Shown here one piece after another: positions 8,164-16,738 of a stretch of 32,097 bases of DNA (positions are counted from its first letter, which is position 1; every line of letters starts with the position of its first letter). The position numbers and the translations under genes were made by a program. A model generated the notes under the pieces. The model ran no database searches, was not told where the DNA came from, and saw only the letters and a list, made by a program, of their open reading frames with translations. Origin of the DNA: Oscillospiraceae bacterium (lineage in GTDB: Bacteria > Bacillota > Clostridia > Oscillospirales > Oscillospiraceae); contig WRAB01000023.1 in assembly GCA_009780435.1 (NCBI GenBank), forward strand, positions 1 to 32,097, written 5' to 3'.

Positions 8164-8296
8164 AATATCTCCCCCACGTGGCTTGCCCCGTGGGGTCCCC
8201 CTCTCTATTTCATCTCCTCGGTACGGCAAAGCCGCACCGGTATCAAGATTTTCGCTTCGCAAAAATGCTTGGGCACCGGACGCCCGGCGGGCGGGA
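8164..8296 (-). repeat. Cluster of short palindromes between tilS and hpt
   Basis: Within 133 bp there are several independent short inverted repeats: CCACG/CGTGG (8175-8195), GGTACGGC/GCCGCACC (8220-8238), an AAGATTTTCG/CGCAAAAATGCTT pair (8245-8270), and GCGGGACT/AGTCCCGC at 8291-8308, which includes the tilS stop. None has a T-run. They may be palindromic mini-repeats of the genome or mRNA processing sites. Confidence 0.4.
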
Positions 8297-9661
8297 CTAG
8301 AGTCCCGCTTTTCCCACTGTAATTTGCAGTGTTTTATCTCCTGGTTTTGGAGCCACCCGCTGGTCGATTCCAATGCCGGGTACGGCGATAACCCCTGCCT
8401 CATCGGCGAGGATGGGCCATTGATCTCGCTGATGGGCCGGAATTTTGTGCGCAATCATGAGCTTTTTTATGGTTTTCGTCCCATTTCCGCCAAAAATCCG
8501 GATGGAATCCCCCACCCGTCTCGGCCTGACAGTTATCTTACCACAGATGGCATCGCTTTTAAAGAGGAAAGTGTGGATTGTTTCGTGAATTTTTTCTGAA
8601 TTTTCGCCACAGGAGACCCAAATCTCTGCGCCCGGCAAAAAAATGCGCCCTGATGGAGGCAAAACCGAGGGCGTAAAGGGGGCGCTCTGCCCGTGATCTC
8701 TGACGATCATCAATTGATCATACACCCGCCGGACGATTACGCCCCCCCCAACCGATATTTGGGCAGAGGGATGCGACCCTTCGATTAAGCCCAACACCTG
8801 CCGGATATGCACCTGCTCCGCCTCACCATCCGCCGCTTGTATGGCCAAAGCGATTACCCGGCTGGAAATGGCCGGATCCAGATCGAGCAGATCCTGTATG
8901 GGGAGAACCATCTCCTCCGCTCCCCGGCGGAGTCGGGCAAAGGTCTCCGTGGCCAGTTCGTCTAAGAAACGGCTATCCTGCCGCAAAAGTTCCGATTGGC
9001 GCAGTAGCGTCCCTGCCAGGTTCGGATTTTTATCTTTTAATAGCGGAAGCACCTCATGTCGCAGGGCGTTGCGGCGGTAATGCACGTCTTGATTGGTGGC
9101 ATCCTCCCCATAGGGCTGATCCAGTTCGGCCAGATACGCCTCAATCTCCTGCCGCTGGACGGAGAGGAGGGGGCGGATAATCGCCCCTCGGCGGGGCGGA
9201 ATCCCCGACAGGCCCCGCAGACCAGCGCCCCGGATCAAATGCAGCAGCACCGTCTCGGCGTTGTCGTCCGCGTTGTGGCCCGTGGCGATTTTATTCGCCC
9301 CCAACTGGTCCGCCGTCTCTTGTAGAAAGGCGTAGCGCAACTGACGGGCCGTCTCCTCGATCCCTTGACGGGTATCGGATGCCGCCTGGGTCACATCGCC
9401 CCATCCCACGGCCAAAGGGACGTCCCATTGACTGCAAAAAGCCCGGACGAAGGCCTCGTCCCGGTTAGAGTCTGCCCCCCGGAGGCAGTGGTTATAATGG
9501 GCCGCCAACACTTGAATCTTTAGCTTATCTCGTAGCTCCAATAACATGCGGATCAGACAGACGGAGTCCGCCCCGCCGGAGAGGGCCACCAGCACGGTGT
9601 CTCCCGGATCAATCAGCTCTTGCTGACGGATCCATTCCTCGGCCCGGCGTCTAGGGTTCAT
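8297..9661 (-). CDS. tilS: tRNA(Ile)-lysidine synthetase
   Basis: 454 aa. The N-terminal PP-loop ATPase has VALSGGADSVCL (SGGxDS at 28-33), AAHYNHCLRGADSNRDEAFV and ATGHNADDNAETVLLHLIRG. The central RRNALRHEVLPLL segment and a C-terminal substrate-binding domain with VGDSIRIFGGNGTKTIKKLM complete the family. TilS converts cytidine 34 of tRNA-Ile(CAU) to lysidine so that it reads AUA, an essential cytosolic step. The ATG at 9661 overlaps the 3' end of dnaB by 11 nt, suggesting coupled translation. hpt and ftsH follow downstream. Confidence 0.95.
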   Translation of the reverse strand: MNPRRRAEEWIRQQELIDPGDTVLVALSGGADSVCLIRMLLELRDKLKIQVLAAHYNHCLRGADSNRDEAFVRAFCSQWDVPLAVGWGDVTQAASDTRQGIEETARQLRYAFLQETADQLGANKIATGHNADDNAETVLLHLIRGAGLRGLSGIPPRRGAIIRPLLSVQRQEIEAYLAELDQPYGEDATNQDVHYRRNALRHEVLPLLKDKNPNLAGTLLRQSELLRQDSRFLDELATETFARLRRGAEEMVLPIQDLLDLDPAISSRVIALAIQAADGEAEQVHIRQVLGLIEGSHPSAQISVGGGVIVRRVYDQLMIVRDHGQSAPFTPSVLPPSGRIFLPGAEIWVSCGENSEKIHETIHTFLFKSDAICGKITVRPRRVGDSIRIFGGNGTKTIKKLMIAHKIPAHQRDQWPILADEAGVIAVPGIGIDQRVAPKPGDKTLQITVGKAGL

Positions 9662-10994
9662 AGTGCCGTCTGTCAACGGAGCGGTAGGAGGTAAACTCCG
9701 GTACCCAGACCAGATCCACTGTCCCCACCTCGCCGTGGCGATTCTTGAGGATGATACACTCCGCCGCGTTGGGATTTTCCGTCTCCGGCTCGTAGTACCC
9801 CTCCCGATAGAGGCCCAGGACAATATCTGCGTCCTGCTCGATGGAGCCGGACTCCCGCAGATCGGATAACACAGGCCGTTTATTGGCCCGATCCGCCGAG
9901 GCGCGGTTTAACTGGGAGAGACAGACCACGGGTACGTTGAGTTCTTTGGCCATGATCTTTAAGAACCGGGAGATCTCTGAGACGATCTGTGTTCGGTTCT
10001 GGTTGTGGGCGCTCCGGTCAAACCCGGCGGAGGTCATGAGCTGGAGGTAGTCGATGACCACAAGTCCCAGATCCTTCACCCGCCTGCACTGGGCGTTCAT
10101 ATCCGACACCGTGAGGGACGGGTTGTCGTCGATTAAAATATTCGTCCGGCTGATCGTGGCCGCCGCCCGGGCCAGTTTGTCCCAGTCCTCCCGAGAGAGT
10201 CTGCCCGTCTGGAGGAGTTTACTGTCAACGTGGCTCTCGCCGGACAATAAACGCATCCCCAACTGCTCCCGGCTCATCTCCAGAGAGAAGATGGCCACCG
10301 CCTTGCCAGAACTCTTGGCGGCGTGGAGGGCGACATTCAAGGCGATACTCGTCTTACCCATACCGGGCCGGGACGCGACAAAAATCAGGTCGGAGTCGTT
10401 GAGGCCCATAATGGCAGAGTCCAAATCTGCAAGACCCGTAGAGATGCCGGGGATGGATGCATCCCGCTTGGCCGCCTCGTTGATCTTGGCGTAGGCTTGG
10501 AGTAGCACACGGCTCACCGGTTCCAACCCGCCGGTGGTGCGATCCTGCCGGAGGCCGAAGATTTTCTTCTCCGCCATCTCCAAGACCTCGTCCGCCGATC
10601 CGCCGCCGGAGTAGACCAGTTCGGTGATCTCGCCGGAGGCCTCACCCACGGCCCGGAGTTGGGCCTTGTCCGCCACGATTTTGGCGTATTCCATGACATT
10701 GACCGCCGTGGGGGTGATGTTCATGAGCTCCACCAGATACCGGGGCGTCCCCTCCGATGCCTGTCCGCCGCTCCGCATCTGATCCAGCACAGTTACGGGG
10801 TCGATGGCCTGGGCGTAGTTGAACATGGTCAAGATGGTCTCGTAGATGTCCCGGTTGGCCTCCAGATAGAAATCCCCGGATCGGAGAACTGTGAGCACGT
10901 CGGGGATACAGCGGGCGTCAATGAGCATAGAGCCCAGCACCGACTGCTCCGCCTCTAGGCTGTGAGGGGTTTGGCGGGATAGAAGTTCGTCCAT
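9651..10994 (-). CDS. dnaB: Replicative DNA helicase
   Basis: 447 aa. The N-terminal DnaB domain (TPHSLEAEQSVLGSML, about 9-24) is followed by a RecA-like helicase core with Walker A ASRPGMGKTS (207-216), Walker B LVVIDYLQLM and LSQLNRASADRANKRPVLSDL. It is the hexameric replication-fork helicase, called DnaC in Bacillus. The start is supported by AAAGGAGG 8 nt upstream. In related genomes it directly follows gdpP-rplI; here a RAYT and a DUF2461 gene lie in between. Confidence 0.95.
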   Translation of the reverse strand: MDELLSRQTPHSLEAEQSVLGSMLIDARCIPDVLTVLRSGDFYLEANRDIYETILTMFNYAQAIDPVTVLDQMRSGGQASEGTPRYLVELMNITPTAVNVMEYAKIVADKAQLRAVGEASGEITELVYSGGGSADEVLEMAEKKIFGLRQDRTTGGLEPVSRVLLQAYAKINEAAKRDASIPGISTGLADLDSAIMGLNDSDLIFVASRPGMGKTSIALNVALHAAKSSGKAVAIFSLEMSREQLGMRLLSGESHVDSKLLQTGRLSREDWDKLARAAATISRTNILIDDNPSLTVSDMNAQCRRVKDLGLVVIDYLQLMTSAGFDRSAHNQNRTQIVSEISRFLKIMAKELNVPVVCLSQLNRASADRANKRPVLSDLRESGSIEQDADIVLGLYREGYYEPETENPNAAECIILKNRHGEVGTVDLVWVPEFTSYRSVDRRHYEP

Positions 10995-11028
10995 GTGTGA
11001 TGCCTCCTTTCTGGGGGTGTGGCTCTAC

Positions 11029-11706
11029 TCACACCGCGCCCGGATCTGGGTCTGTATCCAGTGTGACAAAGTAGTCGTAATACGGCATCAGAAACTGATA
11101 GCCGCTGACGAGGCGATCCGCCAGTTTAGGGGAGAATAACTCCTCGCCGTTTTGCTGTCGGTGGATCAGGGAAAAGGATTTCTGATTATACCAATCAGAG
11201 GTTTTCGGGGTCGGGGCCTCTTTTTTGCGCTTATACGCGTCCCCGTCCAGGATAAACTCGTCCTGTTTTGCCAGCGGGGCGATCAGCGTTTCAAATTTTT
11301 TCGGGTCGCGGTCAATCCGCGCCCGCAGTTTTGCCATGGTGATGGGCCGCGCCTGATAGTAGCCCAGGCCATAACTCCAGCCCTCCGGGGCCAGTTCAAA
11401 CCAGAACACGGGGGTAGAGGTCCACTCCTCGCTGGGGCGCTCGATGGAGAACCACAGGTTGCACCGGTATGGCTCCCCGTCGCGTACGCGCCGCGCGTCC
11501 TTATAAATCCGGGAGACCTTGTGGATAAACCCGTGGTCGCCATAGTCCGCCGTGATCCGCTCAAAGACCTCCCGGCCCAGGGCTTTCATGGGGGCCTGGA
11601 AGTCTTGTAGAAAGGCCTCCTTGTTGGCCTCGAACCAGGTCTTCTGGTTGTTTAGGCGGAGATTCCACATAAAATCAATCGTCTGGGGAGAAAAGCCTTG
11701 AAACAT
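11029..11706 (-). CDS. DUF2461 domain protein
   Basis: 225 aa. It begins MFQGFSPQTIDFMWNLRLNN and contains the KVSRIYKDARRVRDGEPYRCNLWFSI and GLGYYQARPITMAKLRARID segments typical of the DUF2461 (TIGR02453-like) family. The function of this family is unknown. No membrane segment or signal peptide is seen. The start is supported by GAGGT 7 nt upstream. It is inserted, together with the RAYT gene, into the otherwise conserved rplI-dnaB neighbourhood and lies 34 nt upstream of dnaB on the same strand. Confidence 0.75.
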   Translation of the reverse strand: MFQGFSPQTIDFMWNLRLNNQKTWFEANKEAFLQDFQAPMKALGREVFERITADYGDHGFIHKVSRIYKDARRVRDGEPYRCNLWFSIERPSEEWTSTPVFWFELAPEGWSYGLGYYQARPITMAKLRARIDRDPKKFETLIAPLAKQDEFILDGDAYKRKKEAPTPKTSDWYNQKSFSLIHRQQNGEELFSPKLADRLVSGYQFLMPYYDYFVTLDTDPDPGAV

Positions 11707-11755
11707 GTTGTCTACCTCTTGTTCGTCTTTGGAGTATGCTACTATGGCCTAGTGG

Positions 11756-12235
11756 CTATTTTGCAAAGTAGCAATCGTCTGCCCATCTTGCAGGATTTTG
11801 GTCAATATACTGCCATATTTTTTGGTATTCAGCCTCGGTACGAATGATATGGTCGTGGAATGATTTTTGCCATATCGAAAAACCTATTTGCTTTGTAATA
11901 TACTCTTTGTACTGCTTCACTACATTTGAAACCGTTGTAGGGGCGCACAGTGTGCGCCCGCTAGCTTTTATACGCAAAATCATGTGTAGATGGTTTGGCA
12001 TGATGGTATATTTGTCCACATCTATAGTATCATAAATTTGGCTGATATTTTCAATTCCTTTTTTCGCTGTCTCTCCGATGTGAGAGAGCGGGCGCACACT
12101 GTGCGCCCCTACAGGCGCTTCTCCCCACAGCAGTTCGTGACTGTCTTTCACGCATATTGTGACAAAATAATACCCAGCTTGCGAGTAATCATGGCCTTTC
12201 AGGCGTGTATCTTTCCGCACAGGTAGTTCTTTCAA
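11756..12235 (-). CDS. REP-associated tyrosine transposase (RAYT, IS200-like Y1 family)
   Basis: 159 aa from TTG at 12235 (AGAGGAG 6 nt upstream), giving MKELPVRKDTRLKGHDYSQA, the usual RAYT start. The metal-binding HUH-type motif is MPNHLHMIL (HLH 82-84). The C-terminal FHDHIIRTEAEYQKIWQYIDQNP carries the candidate catalytic tyrosine (Y137 or Y143). RAYTs are single-copy, single-strand nucleases thought to move or maintain palindromic REP sequences. Two REP copies lie in frame inside this gene and encode residues 41-50 (PVGAHSVRPL) and 92-100 (SGRTLCAPT). Further copies lie just upstream. An in-frame GTG at 12268 is possible but lacks a good ribosome binding site. Confidence 0.85.
   Translation of the reverse strand: MKELPVRKDTRLKGHDYSQAGYYFVTICVKDSHELLWGEAPVGAHSVRPLSHIGETAKKGIENISQIYDTIDVDKYTIMPNHLHMILRIKASGRTLCAPTTVSNVVKQYKEYITKQIGFSIWQKSFHDHIIRTEAEYQKIWQYIDQNPARWADDCYFAK
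11936..11962 (+). repeat. REP palindrome copy 1 (inside RAYT gene)
   Basis: 27 bp: TGTAG followed by a 9-bp palindrome, GGGCGCACA/TGTGCGCCC (11941-11959), and GCT. It is identical to copy 2 in opposite orientation. Confidence 0.8.
12087..12113 (-). repeat. REP palindrome copy 2 (inside RAYT gene, inverted)
   Basis: A perfect reverse-complement copy of the 27-bp element at 11936-11962. Both copies are read through in frame by the RAYT gene. Confidence 0.8.
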
Positions 12236-12265
12236 GATATCTCCTCTACTCGTAGTTCTGATAAG

Positions 12266-12280
12266 CACATTGTGCGCCCG
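12266..12280 (+). repeat. Truncated REP remnant (copy 3)
   Basis: CACATTGTGCGCCCG matches the 3' half of copy 1 with one mismatch; the 5' half is lost. It lies just upstream of the chosen RAYT start. Confidence 0.5.
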
Positions 12281-12324
12281 TCAACCGCTACCGCAACAAA
12301 CCGTATGCAGTATGTTCCCAACAT

Positions 12325-12350
12325 CCGGGCGAACACTGTTCGCCCCTACA
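12325..12350 (-). repeat. REP palindrome copy 4 with compensatory change
   Basis: Same orientation as copy 2, with GGGCGAACA/TGTTCGCCC instead of GGGCGCACA/TGTGCGCCC. The two substitutions are compensatory and keep the hairpin. It lies between the RAYT gene and rplI. Confidence 0.75.
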
Positions 12351-12384
12351 GTTGATATCAACACTATCCTCATCTTTCATTTCT

Positions 12385-12834
12385 CTACTTCCCCTCCGCC
12401 ACCACCAAGTGGATCGTGCCGGAGATCTCATGGCCCAGCTTGACCCGGACTTCGTAGGAGCCAAAGGTCTTAATGGGCTCCGTCTGGACGATTTTATTCT
12501 TTTCAATGGAAATCCCGTGCTGCTCCGAGAGGGCCTCGGCGATCTCCTTGCTGGTGACGGCGCCGAAGAGCCGCCCGCCGACCCCGGCCTTGGCGGAGAT
12601 CTTCACGAGCAGGCTCTCCAGCTTCTCCTGAGCGGCTTTCGCCCCGGCGACCTCTTTTTCCACCTGTTTGGCCCGTTTTTTCTCCTGCTGTTTCAAGGCG
12701 TTTACGTTGTCCGTGTTGGCCTGTACGGCCAATTTTCTGGGGATCAGGAAGTTTCTGGCGTATCCGTCGGACACCTCCACCAGCTGGCCCGCTTTGCCCT
12801 GTTCTTTTACGTCTTTTAATAAGATGACCTTCAT
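12385..12834 (-). CDS. rplI: 50S ribosomal protein L9
   Basis: 149 aa, the normal length. MKVILLKDVKEQGKAGQLVEVSDGYARNFLIPRKLA is the L9 N-terminal 23S rRNA-binding domain. It is followed by the long connecting helix (Ala/Lys/Glu-rich) and a C-terminal domain with GGRLFGAVTSKEIAEAL. The start has AAAGGGG upstream. It lies 28 nt after gdpP, in the conserved gdpP-rplI-dnaB order. Confidence 0.95.
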   Translation of the reverse strand: MKVILLKDVKEQGKAGQLVEVSDGYARNFLIPRKLAVQANTDNVNALKQQEKKRAKQVEKEVAGAKAAQEKLESLLVKISAKAGVGGRLFGAVTSKEIAEALSEQHGISIEKNKIVQTEPIKTFGSYEVRVKLGHEISGTIHLVVAEGK

Positions 12835-12862
12835 GTTGCGTTCCCCTTTCTAGTATCTATGC

Positions 12863-14875
12863 TTATCCTTGCGTCGTCTCCTTGTCTCTGTCTTGGAAAA
12901 AGGCGTCGATTGCGGCCTTTAAGTCTTGCACGACATCAGGATGGCTTCGCGCTCTTACCTGGGCCCCGGCGGTGGAGCGATTTCCGCCGCCGCCTAGACG
13001 CTCTACAATAAACTGGACATTCACATCCCCAATGCTCCGGGCGGAGATGATCACATCATCTCCCGACGGATACAGGACAAAAGCGGCCTGGATGCCGGAT
13101 ATGTTGAGCAATTCATCGGCGGCCTGGGCGCCGGTCACCCGGTTGATCTCCTCGTCCGGTGCGGCGATCACCACGCCGTCCCGGTACAGGGCCGCCTGGC
13201 GCACCACGTCGTATCGGGCCACGGTGCCGGCGAAATCGCTCTGCATGAGACGCTTGACCTCGGTGGTGTTGGCCCCCGCCCGGCGCAGGAACGCCGCCGC
13301 CTCGAACGTGCGGCTCCCGGTGCGCAGGGTAAAGTTTTTCGTATCCATCACAAGGCCTGCCATGAGGGCCTCCGCCTCCACCCGGAGGATATCTGCCTGA
13401 TCTACGATGTATTGGAGCAGCTCCGTTGTAAGCTCCGCGGCAGAGGACGCATAGGGCTCGTGGAAGTTGATGGTGGCGTTTTGGATATAGTCTGCCGCCC
13501 GGCGGTGGTGGTCGATTACCACCAGGTTGTGGGTGGCCTCCAAGAGGGCCTTGGACTCCACCTGATCGGGCCGGTTGGTGTCCACAACCACCAGCAGACT
13601 GGTGCTGTCCGCCTCCACCAGGGCGTCCGGCCCGGAGATAAACGCGGCCTCGTATTCCGGCGCGGCCCGGAGTCGTTCGATCATGGCCCCTGCGGCGTTG
13701 CGCTCCAAGTCCATGACGATCTTCGCCGCCTTCCCCAGCTTCCGGGCGATACAGCAGATGGCGCAGGCGGCACCCAAGCTGTCAAAATCGGCGTAGACGT
13801 GGCCCATGATGAAAACGTTCCCTGCGCCCGCCATAAGCTTCTCCAGAGAGCTGGCCGTGACCCGACTCTTGACTTTTGTCCGCCGCTCCTGGGGCGTGGT
13901 CTTCCCGCCGTAGAACTCAAAGTTATATCGATTCTTCACAACCGCTTGATCGCCGCCCCGGGACAGGGCCATCTCCACGCCCAGTTTCGCATACTCGTAA
14001 TTTTCCGCAAAACTGCCGCCGTCCTTGCCGATGCCGATGGAGGCCGTCGCCGTGATCCCCACGCTGCTGACAATCTCTCGGACACTGTCCAAGAGAGAGA
14101 ATCGGCCCTGGATGTAGGCGCCCAGATGTCGATCTTCAAAAATATGGACATAGCGGTTCCGGTCAAATTTACAGAGAAACCCCGTAGAGGTGCCGGACCA
14201 GTGGGTGATCTTGTCGTCGATTGCGGCCAGGATTGCCCCTTTTTCCTTCTCTGTCAGATTACTGAGCAGTTCCTCGTAGTTATCCAGCACGATGAGGGCG
14301 CAGACGGGTCGGGTATTCCAGTATGTCTCCTCCGTCTCGGCAAATGCCGTCACGTCCATCCAATAGGCGTTGCCCAGAAAGCGATAGGGTTGATCCCCCT
14401 CCTCCGTGCGGACAATGTTGCCAAAGACCTGATATTTTCGATCCGCCACCGCTACAAGTTCCGGGCACTCGGTCTTCCCCTCCACCAGCCAGCGGATATC
14501 AAAGCCGGGTACGGCGTCGGAGACCCGCTGCTCAAATATGGTCTCTCGGTTTTCTGTCATATCGGTAAACCGTTGGTTCGACCAGAGTATCTCCTCGTTG
14601 TCCAGCCGGAAAATCACCATGGGCAGAGGGAAGTTCAACATGTTGTCTTTCTTGACCGACTCCACGCTATAGGTGACTTCTTCCACGTAACTCAAAAGCG
14701 CTTTTCTCTGCCGCCGCATGGTGACTCTGAAGTAGATAAACAAAATCAGGATCACGGCAAACAGGGCGATACTCACCCGGTAATCCACCAGGGCCGCCCC
14801 TGCGGCGAATAAGCTGATGACCACGAAGTAAAACCGCATACCGGGCTGCAGGAGGCGAGATATTTTTCTATTCAC
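12863..14875 (-). CDS. gdpP: Cyclic-di-AMP phosphodiesterase GdpP (DHH/DHHA1 family)
   Basis: 670 aa. Two N-terminal membrane helices (about 12-31 and 34-50), a PAS-like region (about 75-170), a degenerate GGDEF domain (about 190-320) and a DHH domain with GHVYADFDSLG (358-368) and VIDHH (453-457), followed by DHHA1 with GGGGNRSTAG (628-637). Family members hydrolyse c-di-AMP to pApA and so affect wall and osmotic homeostasis. Many relatives have His where Asn632 stands here. The start is GTG at 14875 with GAGGT 6 nt upstream. It lies between asnS and rplI on the same strand with short gaps. Confidence 0.92.
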   Translation of the reverse strand: MNRKISRLLQPGMRFYFVVISLFAAGAALVDYRVSIALFAVILILFIYFRVTMRRQRKALLSYVEEVTYSVESVKKDNMLNFPLPMVIFRLDNEEILWSNQRFTDMTENRETIFEQRVSDAVPGFDIRWLVEGKTECPELVAVADRKYQVFGNIVRTEEGDQPYRFLGNAYWMDVTAFAETEETYWNTRPVCALIVLDNYEELLSNLTEKEKGAILAAIDDKITHWSGTSTGFLCKFDRNRYVHIFEDRHLGAYIQGRFSLLDSVREIVSSVGITATASIGIGKDGGSFAENYEYAKLGVEMALSRGGDQAVVKNRYNFEFYGGKTTPQERRTKVKSRVTASSLEKLMAGAGNVFIMGHVYADFDSLGAACAICCIARKLGKAAKIVMDLERNAAGAMIERLRAAPEYEAAFISGPDALVEADSTSLLVVVDTNRPDQVESKALLEATHNLVVIDHHRRAADYIQNATINFHEPYASSAAELTTELLQYIVDQADILRVEAEALMAGLVMDTKNFTLRTGSRTFEAAAFLRRAGANTTEVKRLMQSDFAGTVARYDVVRQAALYRDGVVIAAPDEEINRVTGAQAADELLNISGIQAAFVLYPSGDDVIISARSIGDVNVQFIVERLGGGGNRSTAGAQVRARSHPDVVQDLKAAIDAFFQDRDKETTQG

Positions 14876-14897
14876 GGCTGTACCTCACTTGATATCT

Positions 14898-16292
14898 TTA
14901 AAATTCCGCATTCCCCACAGTGCGGGGATAGGGCGTTACGTCCCGGATGTTGGATACCCCTGTGAGATACATGATCAGCCGCTCAAAGCCCAGGCCAAAG
15001 CCTGCGTGGCGGGCGCCGCCGTAGCGCCGCAGGTCCAGATACCAGCCGTAGTCTTCCGGGTTGAGGCCCATCTCTTCAATGCGCCCTAAGAGCATATCCA
15101 TCCGCTCCTCCCGCTGGCTGCCGCCGATGAGTTCTCCCGCGCCGGCGACTAAGAGATCCATGGCGGCAACGGTCTTGCCGTCGTCGTTGACACGCATGTA
15201 AAACGCTTTGATATCCTTTGGCCAGTCCGTGACAAATACGGGGCGCCCGATATATTCCTCTGTCAGGTATCGTTCGTGCTCCGTCTGGAGATCTAGTCCC
15301 CATTTTATGGGGAACGTAAAGCGGTCCTGGATCTTTTCTAGGGCCTCGATAGCTTCGGTATAGGTGATCTGTGCGAAGTCAGAAGACATCACATGGGTTA
15401 AGCGCTCCAAGAGGCCCTTTTGGATGAACTGGTCAAAAAAGGCCATCTCATCCGGACACTGTTCCAAGACTGCGCGGATGACGAATTTCGTCATGTCCTC
15501 CGCCAGAGCCATATCCTCTGGGAGGCCGGCAAAGGCGATTTCCGGTTCGATCATCCAGAACTCGGCGGCGTGCCGCTGGGTGTTGGAGTTCTCCGCCCGG
15601 AACGTGGGACCAAACGTATACACATCTCCAAATGCCAGGGCAAAGCCCTCCACGTTGAGCTGGCCGGATACGGTAAGGTTCGTCTCTTTCCCGAAAAAGT
15701 CCTGAGAGACGTCGATCTCTCCCTCTGGGGTCTTGGGTAGGTTGTTTAAATCCAAAGTTGTGACCCGGAACATGTCCCCTGCGCCCTCACAGTCGCTCCC
15801 GGTGATGATGGGGGTGTGGACGTATACGAATCCCCGTTCGGCGAAAAACTGATGGATGGCCTGGGCCGCCACGGAGCGCACCCGGAACACGGCCCGGAAC
15901 AGATTCGTCCGGGGCCGCAGATGGGCCACGGTGCGTAAAAATTCAACGCTGTGCCGCTTCTTCTGTAGCGGATACTCCGGCGAGGAGGCCCCCTCCACGG
16001 CAATCTCTGTGGCCTGGAGTTCCAGGGGCTGGTTCCGCTCCGGGGTCAGATTTACAGTGCCTTTGACAATCAGGGCAGCGCCCACATTTTGTCCGGCGAT
16101 CTCGTCGTAGTTGGATAGGCTGTCTCTGGAGAAGACAACCTGTAAATTAGAAAATCCACTGCCGTCATTGAGCTCGATAAAGCCCAGTTGTTTCATCTCC
16201 CGGATGGACCTGGCCCATCCGCAGACGGTCACCGTTGCCCCGTCAAATTTCTCCGGCGCACCTAATAGTGCGTGTAAACGTACTCTCTCCAT
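14898..16292 (-). CDS. asnS: Asparaginyl-tRNA synthetase
   Basis: 464 aa, class IIb synthetase. The N-terminal OB-fold anticodon-binding domain ([23 protein letters not shown], about 20-45) is followed by a catalytic core with motif 2 ([23 protein letters not shown]) and motif 3 ([17 protein letters not shown]). The [11 protein letters not shown] sequence points to AsnRS rather than AspRS. It charges tRNA-Asn in the cytosol. The start is supported by AAAGGAG upstream and a consensus-like promoter at 16330-16358. Confidence 0.95.
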   Translation of the reverse strand: MERVRLHALLGAPEKFDGATVTVCGWARSIREMKQLGFIELNDGSGFSNLQVVFSRDSLSNYDEIAGQNVGAALIVKGTVNLTPERNQPLELQATEIAVEGASSPEYPLQKKRHSVEFLRTVAHLRPRTNLFRAVFRVRSVAAQAIHQFFAERGFVYVHTPIITGSDCEGAGDMFRVTTLDLNNLPKTPEGEIDVSQDFFGKETNLTVSGQLNVEGFALAFGDVYTFGPTFRAENSNTQRHAAEFWMIEPEIAFAGLPEDMALAEDMTKFVIRAVLEQCPDEMAFFDQFIQKGLLERLTHVMSSDFAQITYTEAIEALEKIQDRFTFPIKWGLDLQTEHERYLTEEYIGRPVFVTDWPKDIKAFYMRVNDDGKTVAAMDLLVAGAGELIGGSQREERMDMLLGRIEEMGLNPEDYGWYLDLRRYGGARHAGFGLGFERLIMYLTGVSNIRDVTPYPRTVGNAEF

Positions 16293-16329
16293 GGCAGTTT
16301 TTCTCCTTTGGCGTATGGTCTAATAATAT

Positions 16330-16358
16330 AGTATACCCCAAGAAGAGGGATTTCGCAA
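16330..16358 (-). promoter_or_regulatory. Sigma-A-type promoter of asnS
   Basis: On the minus strand: TTGCGA, a 17-nt spacer, TATACT, 37 nt upstream of the asnS ATG. It is divergent from the toxin-antitoxin promoter just to the right. Confidence 0.8.
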
Positions 16359-16383
16359 TATCGAATCGTACATATCTGATGTG

Positions 16384-16412
16384 TTGACATATCGCTGTGT
16401 ATTCACTATAAT
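16384..16412 (+). promoter_or_regulatory. Consensus promoter of the toxin-antitoxin pair
   Basis: A perfect TTGACA (16384-16389), 17-nt spacer and perfect TATAAT (16407-16412). Two direct copies of ACATATC (16370-16376 and 16387-16393, 17 nt apart) overlap the -35 region and are candidate operator half-sites for antitoxin autoregulation. Confidence 0.85.
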
Positions 16413-16447
16413 ATACATGCAATAGTAATGAAATGGAGTTGATTTAT

Positions 16448-16738
16448 ATGTCAAAAACAATACAAGTTCGTGTGGATGACCAATTAAAAGAATCTGCTGA
16501 TGTACTGTTTTCCTCGTTGGGGTTAGATACGCCAACGGCAATTCGCATGTTCTTAATCGCCTCCATGGAAGCTGGTGGTATTCCGTTTGCTGTACGGCGT
16601 GACGTTGGCCGTGAGCGTGAGGCCATCCTCCATGAAGCGATTGCCTACCAAAGGGCGGGCGGTAAGTTTTTAACTGCCGAAGAATCCTTAGCTAATATGC
16701 GTGAGGCCATCAAACGGGGCGTAAAGCATGGAGGTTAA
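16448..16738 (+). CDS. RelB/DinJ-family antitoxin
   Basis: 96 aa from ATG at 16448, which has GGAG 9 nt upstream; an in-frame ATG at 16433 lies within the ribosome binding site itself and is rejected. It starts MSKTIQVRVDDQLKESADVL, a ribbon-helix-helix DNA-binding start, followed by GLDTPTAIRMFLIASMEAGGIPFAV, the RelB/DinJ signature. The C-terminal part would wrap the toxin. It overlaps the toxin gene by 11 nt, as usual for coupled type II pairs. The antitoxin probably represses the consensus promoter upstream. Confidence 0.85.
   Translation: MSKTIQVRVDDQLKESADVLFSSLGLDTPTAIRMFLIASMEAGGIPFAVRRDVGREREAILHEAIAYQRAGGKFLTAEESLANMREAIKRGVKHGG

Noticed and set aside
8164-8454. N-terminal extension of hpt
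   Set aside because: The frame is open but overlaps tilS, has no HPRT similarity, and a good start with ribosome binding site exists at 8163.
12863-14812. Long plus-strand open frame of 466 codons opposite gdpP
   Set aside because: A shadow of the GC-rich gdpP coding sequence; gdpP on the minus strand has full domain support.
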